Shown: piece by piece, positions 12,900 through 24,242 of the stretch
Numbering within the stretch: position 1 is the first letter of the stretch
How the letters are laid out: every line of letters starts with the position of its first letter
From: Roridomyces roridus
Lineage: Eukaryota > Basidiomycota > Agaricomycetes > Agaricales > Mycenaceae
Direction of reading: 5' to 3'
NCBI GenBank assembly: GCA_029378245.1
Contig: JARKIF010000140.1
Coordinates: 1-64,000, forward strand
Length of the DNA stretch: 64,000 nt
Notes under the pieces: generated by a model
Told to the model about the DNA's origin: nothing
Databases searched by the model: none
What the model saw: the letters and a program-made list of their open reading frames with translations, nothing else
Position numbers and translations under genes: made by a program

Positions 12900-13700
12900 A
12901 GCGTATGAGGGGACAATGAACTCCATTCGTGAGTCGACGAGTGGATGCACTTGCTGTCTGTTTGCAACCGTCAAAGGAACACCAATCATCCGCACATCAT
13001 GTGTTCGAAGTTGGTCCGGACCTTGGGCCCGTCGGATTAACGGATTGCTACCAGTGGCTAGCCGGACTATCAGCCGCCTTAGGAATTTCTCTTGGCAAGC
13101 AACTCTCACTAGGCCGTCGCGTCAACGCAGAATGCTCAGCAGAGATCATCAGGATCATGATTTCCAACTTGATGACAATGATGTATATCAATTAATTGGC
13201 CTGTTCTGGGTTCTTTCATGGACGGCACATTCCCGGCAATGTGCAGAACATTGCTGGGGACGAGAGTCCGAGTCCGCGTACCACGCTACAGCGAAAAGAT
13301 GGGATTAAACTGTGATTGATTCGCATTCAGCTTATGCACAAGTAGATGTCTCTCTCGGTGCGTAGATGAATGGATCAAGGTTTCTGAGGGTAGAGGGGCA
13401 GGAGTTTCAAGCTCCTCGATCGTGTCTGGCCGGGAGTCTGGAGAAAGGCGATAATCCGGCCCCTACATATGTGCTCGGAAATTACAACTAGATTCAAGAT
13501 GGCTGGGAATAGTACTAGTACTAGTATGTATATCCAGATTCTATGACGGGCGCTCTACCATCGATTCCAGCTGAGAGGCCTCCCGAACCTGTTATCTTCC
13601 ATATTCCTTTCGACTGCCTGGGCCCTGGCTCCAGTCTGTCATGTAACTTATGTTGACCGAGAATTCCGCGCAGAGCCCTGGACAGACTCGCGTCAGTCTT
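12900..13700. other. No gene seen
   Basis: No convincing ORF. A short AGTACT/TAGTAC run occurs near 13512-13530. Confidence 0.5.
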
Positions 13701-13927
13701 CGAAATCGCTGACGAATTGATTGGCGCCCCGCGCTTGCTGCTCTTCAACCGTGCTCCCACCGCGGGTTCAACTTGCCGCTGCATGCTGCATCCTGTATTA
13801 CAATAATACGTACAAACCTCGCAATTCTCATTCAAATGGGTTGACTTCCATCCAATGATGCGCGCCGTCGGCCAGCCAGACGCACTCTTCTTTCAGTTTA
13901 TTTCGAGACCCGCATACCCTGTATACG

Positions 13928-13934
13928 TATAAAT
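13928..13934 (+). promoter_or_regulatory. TATA box
   Basis: TATAAAT lies 33 bases upstream of the secreted-protein ATG at 13967. Confidence 0.55.
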
Positions 13935-13966
13935 ACCAGTCCAACTTTCGGTCGAACAGCACCAAC

Positions 13967-14702
13967 ATGGCACCTAAATTCCTCCCCGCAACGTTCATTG
14001 CACTCCTCAGCATGGCCAGCGCTGCAGTGGCATCCCCTGCTGCGCCGATTGCACAGCTGGTAATCAACACTCCGTACGTATACGTCCAAGTTGCCCTCTA
14101 AATCACCCACCTCTGATTCGTCGTTGCTCAGGGTGAATGGCGTCGGTGAGTGTGTCTGAGACGTCTTATGGCCCAATTATTTATTGACTGCGCCAGCGCA
14201 ATGCGAGCCCGTTTTGATCACTTGGTCTGGCGGAATCCGTACGTCCTCCACTTCAATGACCGTTCTTCTTCATGAGGCTCACGTTCACCGAGTCCATCAG
14301 CGCCCTACGTCGTCGTACATGCTTCTTCCAATTCAACTTCGTCCATGAGCTGATAATTATACTTACAGGCGTACGTCTCCTTTACCTTCCTCTCAATTTA
14401 CAGACTAAATTTACCATCTCATCCTAACCAGTGTACAAACCAACCCATTTCAACCCACGCCCCTCGTCGATTTCGGCCTCGTCACCGGAACGAGCCTCAC
14501 TTGGGTCGTCAACGCCACGCTGGGCGCTTCCCTGCTCTTCGAAGTGACGGACGACGAGCCGGGAAAGGGCCTCCAGACGGTTGTCACTGCACCGTTCAAG
14601 GTGGTGCCGGGTGGTACGTGAAGGTGTTGTACCCTGGATCAATTGATCACTGATTCTCTGGGTACTTGTCTAGCTGGGAGTGGGTGTATCAATGCGAACT
14701 GA
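13967..14702 (+). CDS. Small secreted protein of a common Agaricomycete Ig-like/GPI-type family
   Basis: The start at 13967 gives a signal peptide (MAPKFLPATFIALLSMASAA). Later exons read QLVINTP, VNGV, QCEPVLITWSGGIPPYVVV and, after splicing, PLVDFGLVTGTSLTWVVNAT, then APFKVVPGAGSGCINAN and TGA at 14702. The sequence pattern 'T-x-x-C-E-P-x-L-I-T-W-S-G-G-x-P-P-Y' recurs in secreted basidiomycete proteins predicted to adopt an Ig-like beta fold, often with a Ser-rich GPI tail. Here the tail is missing and the protein is short. The junction after PPYVVV is odd: keeping frame requires a 2-base exon (GC) between introns ending at 14371 and starting at 14374, or the gene has a small frameshift. 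No enzymatic role is implied. Confidence 0.6.
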
Positions 14703-16156
14703 GTGGGCGTGGACGAAGTAGTCGAGTTCAATCAAGAGATTCGTTTATGATCCGTCGAGGATGTGGCCGCGTGTCGGCAATCAAACCGATCAATCGCATC
14801 TTGTCCTCTCCCACCACCATCTTTTCTTGTGATGTTTCCACAACTCTCCTTGCAGAATCTCTCCACGGGATGTGCCTCGATTTCTGTCAACGCATCTCGA
14901 CTCGCGTATTGTGCTCCTTCCTAAGCTCCATGGGGAATGCCGTCTTCCGTCTCTTTGCCGTCTCTGGTCCATCGGCAACATCTTCCAATATCCTTCTCTA
15001 TACGTATACGCCTCACGACGACATTTCATGCAGCATGCTCACTTTGAGGAATGGGGCGACTTGTGAGTGTCACTGTAGCCTGTTCCGCGCTATCATACGG
15101 ACGCTCTCAAGGCGCGGCTCCTGGACTTCTGCTCTGAATCATGTGCTCGGTCCCACCTCATACGCTGGGCAAGCAAATCTCATTCGACATGATCTGAATC
15201 CTCTTTGCTACGTCAGTCGCTACCAGAACCTCGTCGTCCCCGGATGTCTTCCGGCGGCCAACCTCAACTGCACTACATTCGACGTGAGGCTAGAGAACTG
15301 AGCACCCATGCATCAGCAGGATAGTCACGAATAAAGTAATCGACGACTCACCCCGACCCCAATGAAAGTCTCTGCTGCGACCATTACACTCATATCAACC
15401 GCCTGGCTCACCGCATACTCTTCCGGCCCGAGCTCCATATCCAACGACGTCGACACCCGATCCCAGCCAGTCTTTTTGAAGAGCGCCACCAACGAAGCGA
15501 CCCACTCCGGACGATGGCCTCCGCTGTCGGCCAACAATGCCCATACGCTGCCTCGCTCCACGTCTTCCCCTCGGGAACGTCGAGGTAGTCCGGGAGGGCA
15601 GGGTACTCCGGATGTGAGGCCCGGATGCTGGGATTGCTCCGCGTAGTCTCCACGTCGGACGTGTAGGGCTAGCAGGCCTGTGATGGGTGGCGAGGAGGTG
15701 CGGTAGGGCGCGAATGATGTGAGAGGGTAAGGATGGGAGGCGTTGCCTGAGTTTGAGAGGTGGGAGATGCGAGAGAGGCTGGGTGACAAGAGCGCTGGGC
15801 GGCTGGCAACGGAGGAAAGGAGGGCAAAGTTGCGTGAGAGTGCGCGTGTGACCAGTGCGGACCACGCAAATTCTCTTAGCGTCGGCGAAGATCCGTAGGA
15901 CGACCACAGTTCGAGAATCTTCGTGCTGGCGATGATCCTTGGGCATAGTTAATATCTGAGGTGAGTCCACATTCGAAACAAACGCACATCCAGTCAAATG
16001 GCTCCCCGCCAGTGATCTTGACGCATGGGGCCTCCATATCACGCAACTAGGCCGCCCAACGCTCCATTCTGGCCAGTCCACCGGTATCCCTCGTGATGTT
16101 GAGCTCCGCATTGGTCGGGTCCAGTTCGATCACCACTACGTTCCTTGCGGGACAGA

Positions 16157-17980
16157 CACTGCGTTCCGAGGGTCCGTCCGCACAGGGATGTGTGGACCCC
16201 AGTCCGCACAGCTCCACACACACACATGTCCGCACACGTTCGCGAACCTGTGCGGAATCCAGCAGAAATTGGTTGCCTCTGTTTCTAGGCTTTCGCCCGC
16301 ACTCTTGGGCATACAATCAACTTACAATCCGTATCTGCCAATAAAGTTTGCGTAAGTTTGTCAGTTGATGGCTGGTCAACGTCCCGTGGCAATCATGTGG
16401 CAATTCATCCCGGTCTGCTACACATCGGCGCCGCATCGACTACCATTCTGTCTACTTTAGCACCACAATATAGCCTTTTACATCCCATAACACCAACCCA
16501 GGACTCCTTCGCAGCCAGCGCCATCCACCGACTCATCATTTCTAGTGCTTCAAATTGCGGGACCTGCGTCGGTGTCGACGGTTGCACTAAACTCGTGCTC
16601 GACGCGGGGATTAGGGCGGGGTGGGCGCAGGATGGGGTCGATATTTTGATACTCGGCGTCGTAATCGCTGTCGGACTGCGCGCCGGCCTCATGGTGTTGA
16701 TGAGAGTAGTGATGGCCACGGGTGCGGTGACCCATGACGGGTCACGGGTACGGGTGGCGGCGGGTACGGGTACGGGTCAGCGACTCGAACCCGCCGGCTC
16801 ACCCGTGGCCCACCCGTGAGTATTTGGCATCTGCAAGCGACGCCTGTGAGAGCTGAAAGCGAGGCAAGTAATTGAAATGTACCCTTACCTTGCATATTGA
16901 ACGCCAAAGACCGGTGCCAGCAACCGCCAGAAATCACGGCACATCGGGGACCAGCCACCCGTGCCTAGCCGACGGGTACCCGTACCCGCGACCACGGGTA
17001 CAGGGTCAAGCGCGGGTACGGGTACGGGTGGGTCCTCGGCACCTCACGGGTTACCCGTGGCCATCACTAGATGAGAGACGGCTACATTCGTAGTTCTCGT
17101 CTTGGCGCGACTGACTCGCCCGCCACGCCGATTGGCTGCGATTTCAGCACCGGAGATTCGCTGCTCCAGGTTGGCGACTCGCTGCTTGAGCTCAGTGTTG
17201 TCGTTTAGAAGCATCTGCATGCCCTGGACAAGGTAGTCCATCTGGGCAATAGCTTGGGTCGGAGGGTACAGCTGCGGCGGGCGTGAAGAATGAGAGGGAG
17301 GTGCCGAGATGCCGTATGGATCCGCTGCAGTAGCCGCGTCGCCGCGGAAGGGGTCGAGGTTGCCACTTCGAGATCGAGAACCAGTCTGGCAACCACGTGG
17401 AGTAGCTGAACCGTGTTCAGACGTAGCGGCTCTGAGAAAGGGTGTTAATTGCGTCAATCTAAGAGCAGAAGTGTAGCCACGCACGGTATTCCCGCCTTAT
17501 GAAACTCCATTGCATCGCAACCGTATTGAAAGTGTGAGGGAGGCGCAGCGGATGCGAAGTTGGTTGGGCTGATATGCATGCCCGCGACCAGCGAGGGGAG
17601 TGGTGGTGACAAGGAGGCGGCGATGGTGTCCGAGTCATTGCCAGCGTGGCCAGGGTCGACGGGAGAAGAGTCTCATAAAACATCATCACCTTTAAGCTCG
17701 ATTCATCACCCGACTTGTCGATGTAAAGATGTCTAGGAGATGTGTCAAAGCAGGCGCGCCGAGTCCGCGCAATGGCGCCGACGAGAGGCCGTAGAAGGGC
17801 GGAGGTGTGTGGACGAGGTGTGAACGCCAAGTCAGCACATGGCTGCACACTAGTCGGCACATGTCGGCAATGCTGTGCTATCTTTGATGGCCGCACATGG
17901 GTTTCCAGGGGTCGGCTAATGTCCGCAACCCGTCAACACATGTCGCCCAACGTTCGTCGACGGCACCTCGGAACGCAGTG
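16157..17980. mobile_element. CACTA-like DNA transposon (non-autonomous), 1.8 kb
   Basis: The ends are inverted repeats CACTGCGTTCCGAGG (left) and CCTCGGAACGCAGTG (right), flanked by the 3-base direct repeat AGA at 16154-16156 and 17981-17983. A CACTG start with a 3-base target duplication fits the CACTA/EnSpm group. Subterminal regions carry many short CCGCACA/TGTGCGG and CGGCACATG motifs, as is usual there. No transposase was recognised; a minus-strand ORF at about 17044-17484 has a leucine-heptad stretch (QMDYLVQGMQMLLNDNTELK) of unknown role. It interrupts a glycosyltransferase gene and is itself interrupted by a smaller element. Confidence 0.8.
16707..17069. mobile_element. hAT-like MITE, 363 bp, nested
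   Basis: Terminal inverted repeats TAGTGATGGCCACGGGT (left) and its complement (right), with the 8-base target duplication GATGAGAG at 16699-16706 and 17070-17077. Inside both ends are repeated ACGGGTA hexamer-type motifs in opposite orientation. There is no coding capacity. Target length and TIR start fit hAT-type MITEs. Confidence 0.85.
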
Positions 17981-18639
17981 AGACCTCTTCCCACCGGTCC
18001 TGCGATATCGCCCGCGGCGTGAGCGCTTCGTTGGCCCTAGCGCCGAGGGAACCACTACCCGTCGGTCCCGAGGTGATCGCGTTCATGGGAATCCGCAGAG
18101 GAGCTCTTTCACCCGAGCTGAGGGTGTCGGGGAAGGGCGCGTGTGCGTGTGCAACATAGTCCTTGAAGACGTAGCCGCGGTGCATGAGGTATGCGAGGTG
18201 CGTGTTTATTAATCTGCGAGCGGAGGAAGCTGTTAACGAACGACCAGGGCTTGGCTGGGAGGGCGTACACGGCTTGGAAGACGTTATTCAACCTTCCTGG
18301 ACAAATTTGCGTCAGCCTCACAAATTGCACCCAGTGTCATCGGTAGGTCTGTTCGGGTTTCCACAGACAAGAGAGGTCGACACAATCTTTGTTGGCGGAA
18401 TATTCCTGAAGCAGTGGGTCTGCGGAACATTCCAGCATTTTCCATTCTATGTACAACAATTCACCTTTATACCTCTAAACTATTCTACTAAATATATAAG
18501 CAGTCAATGGACTGCTCGTAGGGCATCCTTTTTCTCTACATAACACGAGTCTTTAACCAGCCAGCGTAATTGCAAACCTTCTTCATTCTTGATCGCCGCC
18601 CTCCTCATCTTCTCCTTCCCACGTCGAATCCCAACAGTT

Positions 18640-20290
18640 GCTGCGCTTCAATGATGCTCCCACCGCGGGGTCAACTGGCCGCTGCATCCTCTACTGTACT
18701 ATTTCAACCGGATCTTCGGCGTCACAGGGACGGCCGAAATGAAGGGTGAAAATAGGTGTCCCGTGTCACAGGCCTTGCCTCCTACTTCAAAAGGCAATGA
18801 TCGCATCAAAGGCCTTGGGCCGCTTTCGGCGGCTTTCCTTATATAGTAATTCGAAGGTTTGAAATCACAGGTCACAAGGCCCGAAGATCCGGTTGAAATG
18901 GTACAGTACTTGATACGTACATACGTATCTCGCAATTCTCATTCAAATGAGTTGATTTCCATCCGCGCACTCGGCCGACCACACAGTATAATTTATTTCG
19001 AGAACACTGTTACACCTAGGGCTGTGTTGAAATGATATCACGGTTGGTTATGTTACATGGGGTCCAGGAGGGCCGCTGGTTATTTAACAATGGCAGGTTA
19101 ATAACATTGTATCTAACATGACATAACATTGCCCTAAATGGCAATTTCCCATGATCCCATCACTTTGACCATCCATCACGCCGCATGCCGGGCCCCCAAG
19201 TTGTGTCTGAGCTTGGTCTGAGCCGCCAAAATCTGCCTGGCCCCAGAGTCTGACAGTCCGGTGTGGAGTTGGTGGGGAGTGTGTTGCACAGATGGCTCAT
19301 GTTCTGAGGCGGCACTCAGTTTGTAACACAATTTTAACAACCATCCCGGAGGTGTGAAAAATGTTAATAACACGTTAAATTACGTGTTATGTAGTACAGG
19401 TTATTTAACATTTCTTTCTCAACACAGCCCTAGTTACACCATGCCTTGTATTTACGTAGTAGCTGTGAGTGGGTGCATCAATGCGAACTGGATCGGCGTG
19501 GACGAAGGACAATATTCAGGACAAGTGGGTAGTTTAATTCAATCCAAGTTCAATCTGGGTTCAATCAAGAGATTGTTGGAGTTGAGAGCAAACCGAACAC
19601 GAGGCTAACGCATAGCATGGCGTAGACCTCGGGTTCAACCTGTTGGCTGATGCCGGAACCCTGCCCGAGGGGAGACCGAACCATCCCCGAGCCTCATTTC
19701 AACTACGTAGTTTGTACATATACTTCATTGTACCGCTGGGTATAAAAGCCCCAGCGTTCTTAACCCAATGTAATCAAGTGTTCCCATCCATCCGCGTACC
19801 AAAGCTGCTACAAATATATTTCTACAGAGATTCGGTGCAGCTCGGGATTATGATCCGCGGACGATCCGATGTCTGGATCATCACGTGCCGACAATCACGT
19901 TGATGATCAATCGCATCTTATCCTCTACCACCACCATCTTTCCTTCGATGTTCCACATTGCACAACTCTCCTTGCGGACTCTCTACATCGAATTGGCTCC
20001 AAAAGTATCCAGACCGCTTGGCTTTCGGGCTTTCGGTACACCTCTGCTCCCTTCATTGGATGCGGATGTCGGCTGCTCGTCTTGGCTCTCATACTCGGAT
20101 ATCGACCGGTGCTCCTTCCTTCGCTCCGTTTGTCCGGGAACATCGCATTTCCTCCTCGGTCCCATCGGCAACCCGAGTTACCGAATCACAGGTACCACTT
20201 GGCACTGGCCAGGACATACTGCCTCGAGCTCAGCCTCACGAAAATTCCAGTGGCGTCTTCTTCCGAAATCTGCACTGCTGCAGCAATCAG
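18640..20290 (+). repeat. Segmental duplication, decayed copy 2
   Basis: Diverged copy of 13700-15200 (same block order). It is interrupted by the MITE at 19017-19432 and has lost nearly all of the secreted-protein exons. Only the end, GTGGGTGCATCAATGCGAAC near 19470, remains recognisable. Confidence 0.6.
19017..19432. mobile_element. hAT-like MITE, 416 bp
   Basis: Terminal inverted repeats TAGGGCTGTGTTGA and its complement, with the 8-base target duplication GTTACACC at 19009-19016 and 19433-19440. Subterminal repeats are TAACA/TGTTA motifs, including GTTATTTAACA near both ends. No ORF of note. Confidence 0.85.
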
Positions 20291-20573
20291 ACCCTACAGA
20301 GCCGACCGACAACCCCTCATTTAAATTTACAATCCACCTGAACTCTTGATACCGTCCTGGCACCTGTCTCACCGTAAGCTCACTCCTGTCTTTCGTACCA
20401 ACCTTCCTTGATTGCCTCAGACTGTACATGTGTTCCAGCACGATGCTACCCTATAGCTTTACTCTGAACTTCTACAAGGACACATCAGAGACCGCACGCC
20501 CTAACAAATTCCAAGACCTGCTGGGCAGAATTAATAACATCTGAATACATTCACAGTGGATGCGATACGTACA

Positions 20574-21359
20574 TCAAAGCTTTGCCGATGGACGATACTT
20601 GAGACTCGGCGGGGCATCAAAGTCGGCGAGCGAACGATACACGAGTTTCGCAGAGTTGAAGTTGCGGACACTGGCGAAAGGTTTCCTCCCTTGGAAGGTA
20701 AATGTTTTGTAATCCACCTCATCAAGCGCCTTCATCCCATTATTTGCGAGGACGCGGCCAGAGTTACTCGTCGCCATTGACACGGCATGCTCGAAGCCCC
20801 TCGCCCTCGCGTTCATGGTGGCCAGCACCATGGCCATCTCGGCGGCGTTCCGGTTTTGAAAATCCGCGGCCGTGGCACCCAGAAACAAGTCGATCGTCTT
20901 GTCCCCACGAATTGTACCACCGCTCGCAGCACAATGCGCGTCGTAGGAGGCGCTCAGCCGATCGAGCACCTCATACACCGCTTCCAGACCCGGCAACGGC
21001 TCCCCATGGTCCGACTCGTACGGCACCACGACGCAGACTGCCTTCACCTCGCCGCGCACCTTGACAAGTGCGGTCAGGCCCGACTTGGCGGAGTGTTCTA
21101 CAGCTTCTTTGCAGAGCGTGCGGAACGAAGCTATGACCTGCTCGGCGGCGGAGGCGTTGGGGGCACCTGTTATCAGCGCGCCTATGATGGGCTCGCGCTC
21201 GGAGAAGGCGGATAAAGCCAGCGCGACACACTGCTCCATCTCGGTGGGGTCGTCGCGTAGGAATCCCATCTCGGCATCGAGCTTCCGGTTCATGGCAGTG
21301 GCGATTTCCTTCAACTCGTCTGGTATTGTGGATGTCGGCTGGCTCGGGGTAGCCTTCAT
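20574..21359 (-). CDS. GNAT-type acetyltransferase-like protein (intact copy)
   Basis: Single-exon gene of 261 codons, read from ATG 21359 to TGA 20574. The order of elements fits the GNAT fold: an N-terminal helix region (RDDPTEMEQCVALALSAFSE), strands around GLTALVKVRGEVKAVCVVVPY, then a segment with QNRNAAEMAMVLATMNARAR in the place of the acetyl-CoA pyrophosphate loop, and SNSGRVLANNGMKALDEVDY resembling the usual 'S-x-x-x-x-x-x-x-x-G-F' C-terminal block. The canonical Q/R-x-x-G-x-G/A loop is weak (Q-N-R-N-A), so catalytic activity is uncertain. The acceptor is unknown. A frameshifted tandem paralogue lies at 22358-23138. Confidence 0.7.
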   Translation of the reverse strand: MKATPSQPTSTIPDELKEIATAMNRKLDAEMGFLRDDPTEMEQCVALALSAFSEREPIIGALITGAPNASAAEQVIASFRTLCKEAVEHSAKSGLTALVKVRGEVKAVCVVVPYESDHGEPLPGLEAVYEVLDRLSASYDAHCAASGGTIRGDKTIDLFLGATAADFQNRNAAEMAMVLATMNARARGFEHAVSMATSNSGRVLANNGMKALDEVDYKTFTFQGRKPFASVRNFNSAKLVYRSLADFDAPPSLKYRPSAKL

Positions 21360-22357
21360 GTTGGCGGCTGCTTGGGTGGTCTGTGGGCGGGGCGGGGGAG
21401 TCGCAGTGACGTGGCGGGGTTGGCAAAACAATGTAATTAAATACACCTGTACCCAACTGTACCTGGGCCTTCCATCTTGATCACAATTGAATTGACATGA
21501 CAAGTCTCCGGAATTGTTCCTTTTCGACAGGGGTCCGGCGTGCCGAATGATACGTACATGGGCAGTTTCATCTCACAGCCAGCGTATCGAGTTGACAATC
21601 CATTTGCAAGTCGCGCCTGCACGGCGTGGAGATCGAACCTTGAATTTTTACGGCGCTGGCGCCAATGATACTTGACCGCGGCCAGAATTCCACCGGAACC
21701 GGACTTGCTGAATGCAAATTGCAGGCAAGAAGACTTGAGTTTTGAACAGTGAGGACGAGCACCCAATAGCGACACCTCGGTCCTCGTGGGGGTCACGGAC
21801 GGAGTCGCTGTGCCGAGTTGGTTCTGGCGTTAATGCGTGAAACAAATAACCGAGCTTGCATCGGACAGTCCGGAGTGTCTTGTGAGTATGTACAACGCGC
21901 AGCTCCGCTGACTAATTTCCTGCCCGTCCATCTCCGGTTCTTCCTCCGTGGTCATCCGATGATTGTGCATATCTTATCTAGATTACACTTTCATGTAGAA
22001 TATATGAACCCCCACTTCAATCGAAGACCCCCGTGCGTTTGCCACGGCTTCCCTGCTATTTGGCTGCACTACACAGACGAGATCCAACAGAGTGAGCAGC
22101 TGGGCCCCTCGCAGACGGGTTTCGTGTTGTGGACTGATCGATGATCGTCTTCCTTGACGCTGATCATGTCTCGAGCGCGAATGTCGACTCCTCCACCACG
22201 ACGATTCAAATCGAAACTCATAGAACGTGCACTAATGGCCGATGTCTGTCTGAATCATTCATCCAATTTAAGTATTCCTACTCCGTAGCACAGGGTAACA
22301 GCCTGCTCCTCGGTCAATATCAACGGCGCTAGGACATATTCACAGTCAATACGTACC

Positions 22358-23138
22358 TCAAAGCTTGGCCGAAATACGAGATTTGAGACTCGGCGGTGCA
22401 TCAAAGTCGGCAAGCGAACGATACATGAGTTTCGCGGACTGGAAGTTGCGGACACTGGCGAAAGGTTTCTTTCCCTGGAAGGTAAACGTCTTGTAAGCCA
22501 CCTCGTCCAGTACCTTCAACCCTTGATTTGCGAGAAGGCGGTGGGAGTTACTGCTGGCCATTGAAAAGGCGTGCTCGAAGCCGCGAGCACGGGCGTTCAT
22601 GGTGGCCAACACCATAGCCATCTCGGTCGCGTTCCGGTTCTGGAAGTCTGCGGCTGTGGCACCCAGTAACAGGTCGATCGTCTTGTCTCCACGAATCGTA
22701 CCACCACTGGCAGCACAATAGGCGTCGTAGACATCGCCCAACCGACCCAGGAGATCGTAAACGGGCTCCATGCCTGGCAACGGCTCCCCATGGTACGACT
22801 CGTACGGCACCGTAACACATATTGCCTTCACCTCGCCTCGCACCTTTACCAGCGCGGTTAGACCGGCCTTGGCGGACTGCTGGATGCCTTCTGTGCAGAA
22901 CGTGCGGAACGACGCCATGACCTGCTGTACCGCGGCGGCAGAGGCACCAGCTGTAAGCGCACCCACGATGGGCTCGCGCTCGGAGAAGGCGGAGACAGCC
23001 AGGCGTGACACACTGCTCGATCTCGGCGGGGTCGTCGCGTAGGAATCCCATCTCGGCATCGGCTCCGAGCTTCCGGTTCATGGCTTCTGCGATTTCCTTC
23101 AACTCGTCTGGGACTGTGGATATCGGGTTAGCCTTCAT
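22358..23138 (-). pseudogene. GNAT-type acetyltransferase-like protein, frameshifted copy
   Basis: Close paralogue of 20574-21359, in the same orientation. Both frames are needed: residues up to AEIEQCV from the ATG at 23138, then AVSAFSEREPIVGALTAG onward in another frame. One extra base near 23001-23004 (CCAGG where the intact copy has CCAG) accounts for the shift. The span is one base longer than a multiple of three. The rest reads intact to TGA at 22358, so the lesion is young or a sequencing error. Upstream sequences of the two copies also match (CTTCCATCTTGATC near 21467 and 23229), showing that the duplication included the promoter. Confidence 0.8.
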
Positions 23139-23139
23139 C

Positions 23140-24240
23140 GTGTTGGTGGTTCTTGCGTGCTGGTGGGCGGGGTGGGTGACGTGGCGGCGTTTGCAGAAAC
23201 AATGGAATTAAATAGAACTGTACCTGGACCTTCCATCTTGATCGGATTGAATTGACCACAATCTCCGGCATTGTCCACGATCCGCAGTTTCAGCTCCGAA
23301 CCAACCCACCGCGGGTTCAACCGATTCCATTTGCAGGCAAAAAATGAAGGTCTGGAGCACCAATGAGACTTTCTCGCGTCCGGAACTCAGTGGATAATGG
23401 GCGGAGTTACTCGAGATTCGGGAATTTCTTCTTCTGCGGTAAACAAATCACTGAGCTCGGGAAATCACTGAGTCCGGACTGGGCAGCTGGGCCTCATGGA
23501 TTCCATAGAATGTTGGACAACAGCGGTTCCTCTGGCCCTTGTCGCTTGACTGCAAGGTCCTCCGATCAATGAATCACTGATACATTCGCTGATGACAACG
23601 CCAGGTTGTTTGTACATGTGTTCTCCCAGCTTGCTCTCTCCCACCTCCAGCTGACGATCAGCGCACCTCACCTCACCTCACCCACCTTTCATTTACGATC
23701 TCTGTGGAAACCCACCGCTGATGAGCGCTGCTTGCAGCGCCTCCAATTCTCTATACTCATACGGTGCTTCATGAATCATGATTCATGAAATTCTTCTGGC
23801 TAAATTGCACTCGCCTTTTTGTCTACGGTCTGATACAGGTATCTCTCGACTAGTGGCGACGGGTGACCCACTATGGCCGGTCGTATCCGTGCTTTTGGCT
23901 CGGCGACGCCAAGGACACCTAAAGCTCGCGACTTCTCCAGATTTACACTTCACGCCATTGTGTCGATCCCTCATGTCAAGATTGGTTGTTTGCATCCTGA
24001 AATACCTCCCGCTCAAACACATGCAATACCTCTACTTGTCGATCAACTGTCTAGATTTTAGCAGATATCGGTTTATCTCGGTGATCTGCTGCATGGAGCA
24101 TAGTTTCATCTCGACAGTCCTTGGTGGTGTGAAAATCCTATGTTCGCCTCCAAGTTTATTCATCTGCATATATTAGGGCAGATCTCGACGCAACTCCTCA
24201 GCTTTACCCGGGTCCTCCCTCCACCCTACAGCTTTTTCCT
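23140..24240. other. No gene seen
   Basis: Intergenic between the GNAT pair and the OPT gene. CTCACCTCACCT-type short repeats occur near 23665; no coding signal is convincing. Confidence 0.5.
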
Positions 24241-24242
24241 CC

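Larger units (their letters stand above)
13700..15200 (+). repeat. Segmental duplication, copy 1
   Basis: Blocks in this segment (CTCCCACCGCGGG near 13755, CTCGCAATTCTCATTCAAATG near 13818, GGTGTATCAATGCGAACT near 14683, and CCACCACCATCTTTTC near 14812) recur in the same order at 18650-20000. The second copy lacks most of the secreted-protein gene body. Confidence 0.65.
15220..18350 (-). pseudogene. Fucosyltransferase-like glycosyltransferase gene split by a transposon
   Basis: An Agaricomycete glycosyltransferase with the GT-B fucosyltransferase-type motif HVRRGDY (near 15660). The 5' part lies at 17984-18350: GRLNNVFQ, then HLAYLMHRGYVFKDYVAHAH, IPMNAITSGPTG and QDRWEEV. The 3' part lies at 15220-16156: CPARNVVVIELDPTNAELN, APCVKITGGEPFDW, LLALHVRRGDY, AVSQAVDMSVMVAAETFIG and, after an intron, FSSLTSNVVQLRL to TAG at 15220. 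EEV and CPARN join perfectly once the CACTA-like insertion (16157-17980) and one 3-base duplication are removed. There is also a stop codon after MERWAA (about 16047), and the first visible exon does not splice in frame. Family members are predicted type II membrane enzymes of the secretory pathway. This copy cannot be functional. Confidence 0.8.

Noticed and set aside
15395..16111. 238-codon minus-strand ORF over the glycosyltransferase
   Set aside because: It is a shifted frame of the real exons; the HVRRGDY frame is the coding one.
17044..17484. Minus-strand ORF in the CACTA-like element as a transposase
   Set aside because: It has a heptad stretch but no catalytic-domain motif; kept only as an unknown within the element.
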